Shown here: in pieces, positions 60,499 through 64,000 of the stretch
Position numbering within the stretch: position 1 is the first letter of the stretch
Layout: each line of letters starts with the position of its first letter
Assembly: GCF_000001735.4 (NCBI RefSeq)
Contig: NC_003070.9
Span: 21,561,971 to 21,625,970, forward strand
Direction of reading: 5' to 3'
DNA length: 64,000 bases
DNA from: Arabidopsis thaliana
Taxonomy: Eukaryota; Streptophyta; Magnoliopsida; Brassicales; Brassicaceae
Position numbers and translations under genes: made by a program
The notes under the pieces: model-generated
Database searches by the model: none
What the model saw: only the letters and a program-made list of their open reading frames with translations
Told to the model about the DNA's origin: nothing

Positions 60499-62057
60499 AG
60501 AGATCCGAGTTTAACTTTTTCTGCTTTTCTTTAATTGTTAATGTTTACTAACTTTCCTATTATAACTTTTGTTTATTACATGAGTAGAACCTTTGGAATA
60601 TTCGAAATTCCAACTAGTGGTGTCCAAGCGGCAAGCACCATTTGTTGTGGTTCTGTTTGACTTGAATTAATGTGATGACTAAAAGAAAAGAAACTAATAA
60701 TGAGAAATTCTAAGAAATAGTTTTAAGCCCGACTGAACTATTAGTCATGCACACTCATACACCACTTATAAAACTAATCAAATAGTTTCCATGTACGCAA
60801 TGAAATTTTTACGTTAGTTTTTACATATAGGTTATGAATCCCGCATCGCAGGAAACTCATTTTCAATAAAATTTTGTATTTATATATTAAATTATAAAAA
60901 CAGAAATTATTATGTTTATTAAATTATTGTAATGATATATTCTAATATTTGAATTATTACATAAATTATATCAATGTTTAATGTTATACCGTTAATATTT
61001 TCCAAAAGATTTTAAAAACTATTTATGAATAAAATTGTAAACAAGAAGAATTATGATTAGAAACACTATCTTTTGAAACAATTTTTAGCAGTTCAAAATA
61101 TTATTAAATATTATTATTGACAAATACATAACAAAAAATGTACAATAAGACAGTTCAAAAAAATTCTAGGAAAGTGGACCAAATTAAATTCCATACCGGG
61201 GAAATTGGAATTAAACCAAATTAATCTTAACCAAGTTTGATCAGCCCGCTTCAGATGAAATTGCGAATTTTCCCCCATATTTCTGATTTGGATAATTTCT
61301 TCTTCTTCATCTCTACGAATAGATCATATATCGTTAGTTTCAGTTATATATATTTCGGTTAATGTAAGGAAATAGTTTCAATGAATATTCATAAGTTAAG
61401 CTATGAAAATGACATAGGTGTCGTTTAGATTTTTAGAGATGAAGTTTTATTTTTGTGTGTGTGTTTTGGTGAAATGATTGAATTGCTACTTAGGTACTGA
61501 AACAGGTCGAAAACATATTACACATACAAATTAACAATCTTGGAGACGTGACAGCAAAATGATGCACATGGCATGTGATCTTAAAGACAACTATGAACGA
61601 AAAATGGTTTTTATTATTTGCTCTATACGTAAACTCAATATTTTAACTATTATTTGTAAATCATAGAACCAATAACACTAAAATCAATGATTAAATAACA
61701 CATAATTTTTGTTTGGATTTTCAAATCCATTAAATTCCATGAACCAAAGTTTATAAGATTAGAAAGAAAAAAACATTTCTCTATATTGCAAGAACCAAAG
61801 TTTATACATTATTACATATATGTAACGATACTGGGACCAATACCATTACACTCGAGTCTATGAAGCAACAAACATGCAACAAGCTCGCTTATAGCTTCAC
61901 AACACTTACACTTGACGATAGAATTGTTAGTCTCTTGCACACAAATTAAATGAATCAAATAGATCCATCGCTATAGGATCTATGCAATTTACTCAGAGTT
62001 TGTGGGGAAGCTAATCTTATATGTCAAAAGAGATGAACATCTTCTTATTTTTCTCTT
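60499..62057. other. Intergenic DNA between the mutase-like gene and HEMA1
   Basis: AT-rich with no supportable gene. The left side holds the mutase-like gene promoter (minus direction). The right 100-250 bases are the probable HEMA1 3' untranslated region. Confidence 0.4.
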
Positions 62058-64000
62058 TTACTTCTGTTGTTGTTCCGCCATTGCCTTAAGCTTTTCCTCC
62101 AAAATGTCTTTCTCAAGACCGTACATTCTGTTCAAAGCATGCATATTCTCAAGGGTCTCGCTCAGCGTTCTACTGTCACTTCCGTCACATCTCAAATGCT
62201 GCATTGGACCATGTAAGAATCTGTTCACGATACCTCGGCTTAAGTCATCAACCGCTCTCGTTGTTTTCTTGTTGATATCATCTCCCATTTTGGACATGCA
62301 CTTCTCGAGCTCTGCCACTCTGATTCTCTCTGCATAAGCTCTTAACTTCTTGATCGTTGGAACCGTCTCCAATGAATCCCTCCATGCTTCAAACTGTGTG
62401 GATTCCTCTGTGATTATGGTTTGAGCTTCCATTGCTTTCCTCATCCTGTCTTCTTTGTTGGCAGCAACAACTTCTTTGAGATCGTCCACATTGTAAACCC
62501 GTGCTGTTTCTACTTCACCAACACAAGATCCAACATTTCTCGGAACAGAGATGTCAACAAAATGCCTCAGTCCTCCAACCTCTGGAGAAGCTTGAGGGAG
62601 ATTCTCTACATGCTCCTTTAAGAACAATGGCGTCTCAGAGGCTGTGCTGGTAAACACAACATCCGCTTCTGAAGCACAAGCTAGCATCTCATCAAGAGGT
62701 CGATATATAATCTCAATACCAGGCATCTCCTCACGGATAGCTGAAACCCTCTCTTCACTTCTGTTGACTACCACCACTTTTGTGCAACCCTTAGCCATCA
62801 AATGCTTAATCACAAGCTTCCCCATTTTTCCAGCGCCAATTACACACATCCTAGCAGATACGTTTGAAGACTGCGGAAGCTTCATCAGAGCAAGTTCAAC
62901 AGCAGCTGAGCTAACCGAAACCGCACCAGAAGCAATATTTGTCTCTGTTCTAACACGCTTACCAACAGTTATCGCGTGTTTAAACAGCCCGCTGATATTC
63001 CTCCCAAAGCCATTCACTCCTTGACCAACTTTCACAACTTGTTTCACCTGTGCAAGGATCTGACCTTCTCCTAGGACAAGAGAGTCAAGACCAGCTGAGA
63101 CTTCAAATATATGCTGTGTAGCATCCTTGTTGTACAACAGAAAACGGTGTTGACAAATCTCTGAAACTGGGATCCCACTCGTCTGAAAAAAGAGATAAGA
63201 CTCGTTAGTTAGCCCTTGATACCGACTGTAAAACAGCCACGTTAAACACTCAATAGTATATGAACAGATTATATATAGATTCTCTGCATATGGTATGATC
63301 AATCTGTAGTAGACACCACAGAATTAAACATATAAATACAAGACCACTCTTAACATGTTCTAAAGCATTAGTCACCCACCAAAGTACCACAAGAAGAACA
63401 CTATAGTAGAAAAAAGTCACACCTTTGACATCCATTCAGTAACTTCTTTAACTCCACGATGCTGAGATAAAGCTAAAACATAAATCTCCATACGGTTACA
63501 AGTACTAAGCACAGCAGCTTCTTCAATATGATTCAAACCACACAATTCAGCAATAGCTCTTGGCCATTCAGCTTCAGGTATAGCAAGCTTCTCACGCATC
63601 TCAACAGGAGCTGTGTGAATACTAAGTCCAATCACAACAATACTGCTTCTTTCCTTTGTATATCCTAACAACCACAAATGAAAAGTCAGAACAACAATTC
63701 ATAACAAAAACTGTCTTCAGTATAATCACGACATCACTAAACAAAGATTCAAACTTTATAACTTTGATCAAACAAAAGATTCAAATTTGAGTAGATTAAG
63801 AGATAGAGACTCATACGATCAGCTGCAGAGTTCTTGAGTTGTTCAAGAGCAGAGATGCTAGCTGCATTAGACGCAGAATCAGAAGAAGCAGAGAGCTCAC
63901 AACGAGCTTTTTGGATCAAACCTCGTCTGGTTCTATTGTTCTTCGGAAGAACACGAACCCCATTAAGACCCAATGGTGTCTGTGAAACAGAGGACGAAGA
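62058..64000 (-). CDS. HEMA1: Glutamyl-tRNA reductase 1, chloroplast precursor (5' end outside the window)
   Basis: Three exons on the minus strand: 63817 up to and beyond 64000 (partial), 63664-63423 and 63182-62058 (stop TAA at 62060-62058). Visible protein is about 516 residues out of an expected 540 or so; the transit-peptide start is missing. The enzyme reduces glutamyl-tRNA(Glu) with NADPH to glutamate-1-semialdehyde, the committed step of tetrapyrrole and chlorophyll synthesis in plastids. Visible features: the catalytic cysteine in [12 protein letters not shown], the glutamate-binding [16 protein letters not shown] segment, [13 protein letters not shown], the NADPH-binding [16 protein letters not shown], and the C-terminal dimerisation helices ending [17 protein letters not shown]1 rather than HEMA2 is chosen because of the neighbouring genes. 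The light-regulated promoter lies outside. Confidence 0.95.

Noticed and set aside
62002..63024. Plus-strand frames over HEMA1
   Set aside because: Antisense shadows of the conserved glutamyl-tRNA reductase coding sequence.

Overview
This is plant nuclear DNA. It is AT-rich, its genes have many exons with GT-AG introns (two use GC-AG), and several predicted proteins are recognisable as Arabidopsis thaliana proteins. The order (Myb-like gene, small unknown gene, BEACH protein BCHB, SABRE, CYP79C2, ZW9, phosphoglycerate-mutase-like gene, HEMA1) matches the lower arm of A. thaliana chromosome 1 around locus AT1G58220-AT1G58290. That placement comes from recognising the proteins and their order, not from a database search.

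Layout. Positions 1-830 hold the 5' end of a Myb/SANT-like gene on the minus strand. A small three-exon gene for a putative secreted protein lies at 2235-3025 (+). A 28-exon gene at 4361-16895 (+) encodes the giant BEACH-WD40 protein BCHB; my splice model gives 2604 residues. The interval 16.9-20.1 kb is gene-poor and carries decayed transposon-like DNA. Three paralogous eight-cysteine thionin-like secreted peptide genes follow on the minus strand (20.1, 22.3 and 24.1 kb). Two of them sit in a 1.2-kb direct duplication that also carries a dead Ty3/gypsy gag fragment. A 22-exon gene at 25597-39403 (-) encodes SABRE, a giant bridge-like lipid-transfer family protein. The interval 39.8-43.6 kb is repeat-rich.

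CYP79C2 (43782-46025, +) is a complete cytochrome P450. Just downstream is a truncated CYP79C pseudogene (about 46.66-49.42 kb) broken by a 1607-bp non-autonomous CACTA-like DNA transposon with a perfect 3-bp target duplication. ZW9, a membrane-anchored double-MATH (TRAF-like) protein, is at 50424-52119 (-). The interval 52.2-58.5 kb has Helitron-like debris and unrecognised sequence. A plastid-targeted-looking phosphoglycerate-mutase-like gene is at 58527-60498 (-), and HEMA1 (glutamyl-tRNA reductase) runs off the right edge from 62058 (-).

The genes do not form a pathway; this is an ordinary eukaryotic gene neighbourhood. The large genes are housekeeping or morphogenesis genes (vesicle/lipid traffic, tetrapyrrole synthesis). 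The accessory part is the secreted-peptide cluster and the CYP79C locus, both shaped by local duplication and transposons. I see no CRISPR array, operon, phage or bacterial system, no tRNA or rRNA gene that I can support, and no convincing novel biological system. The most distinctive observations are the transposon-split P450 pseudogene, the peptide-gene duplication carrying gag remnants, two GC-AG introns forced by reading frame, and an antisense protein-like ORF inside a small gene's last exon.
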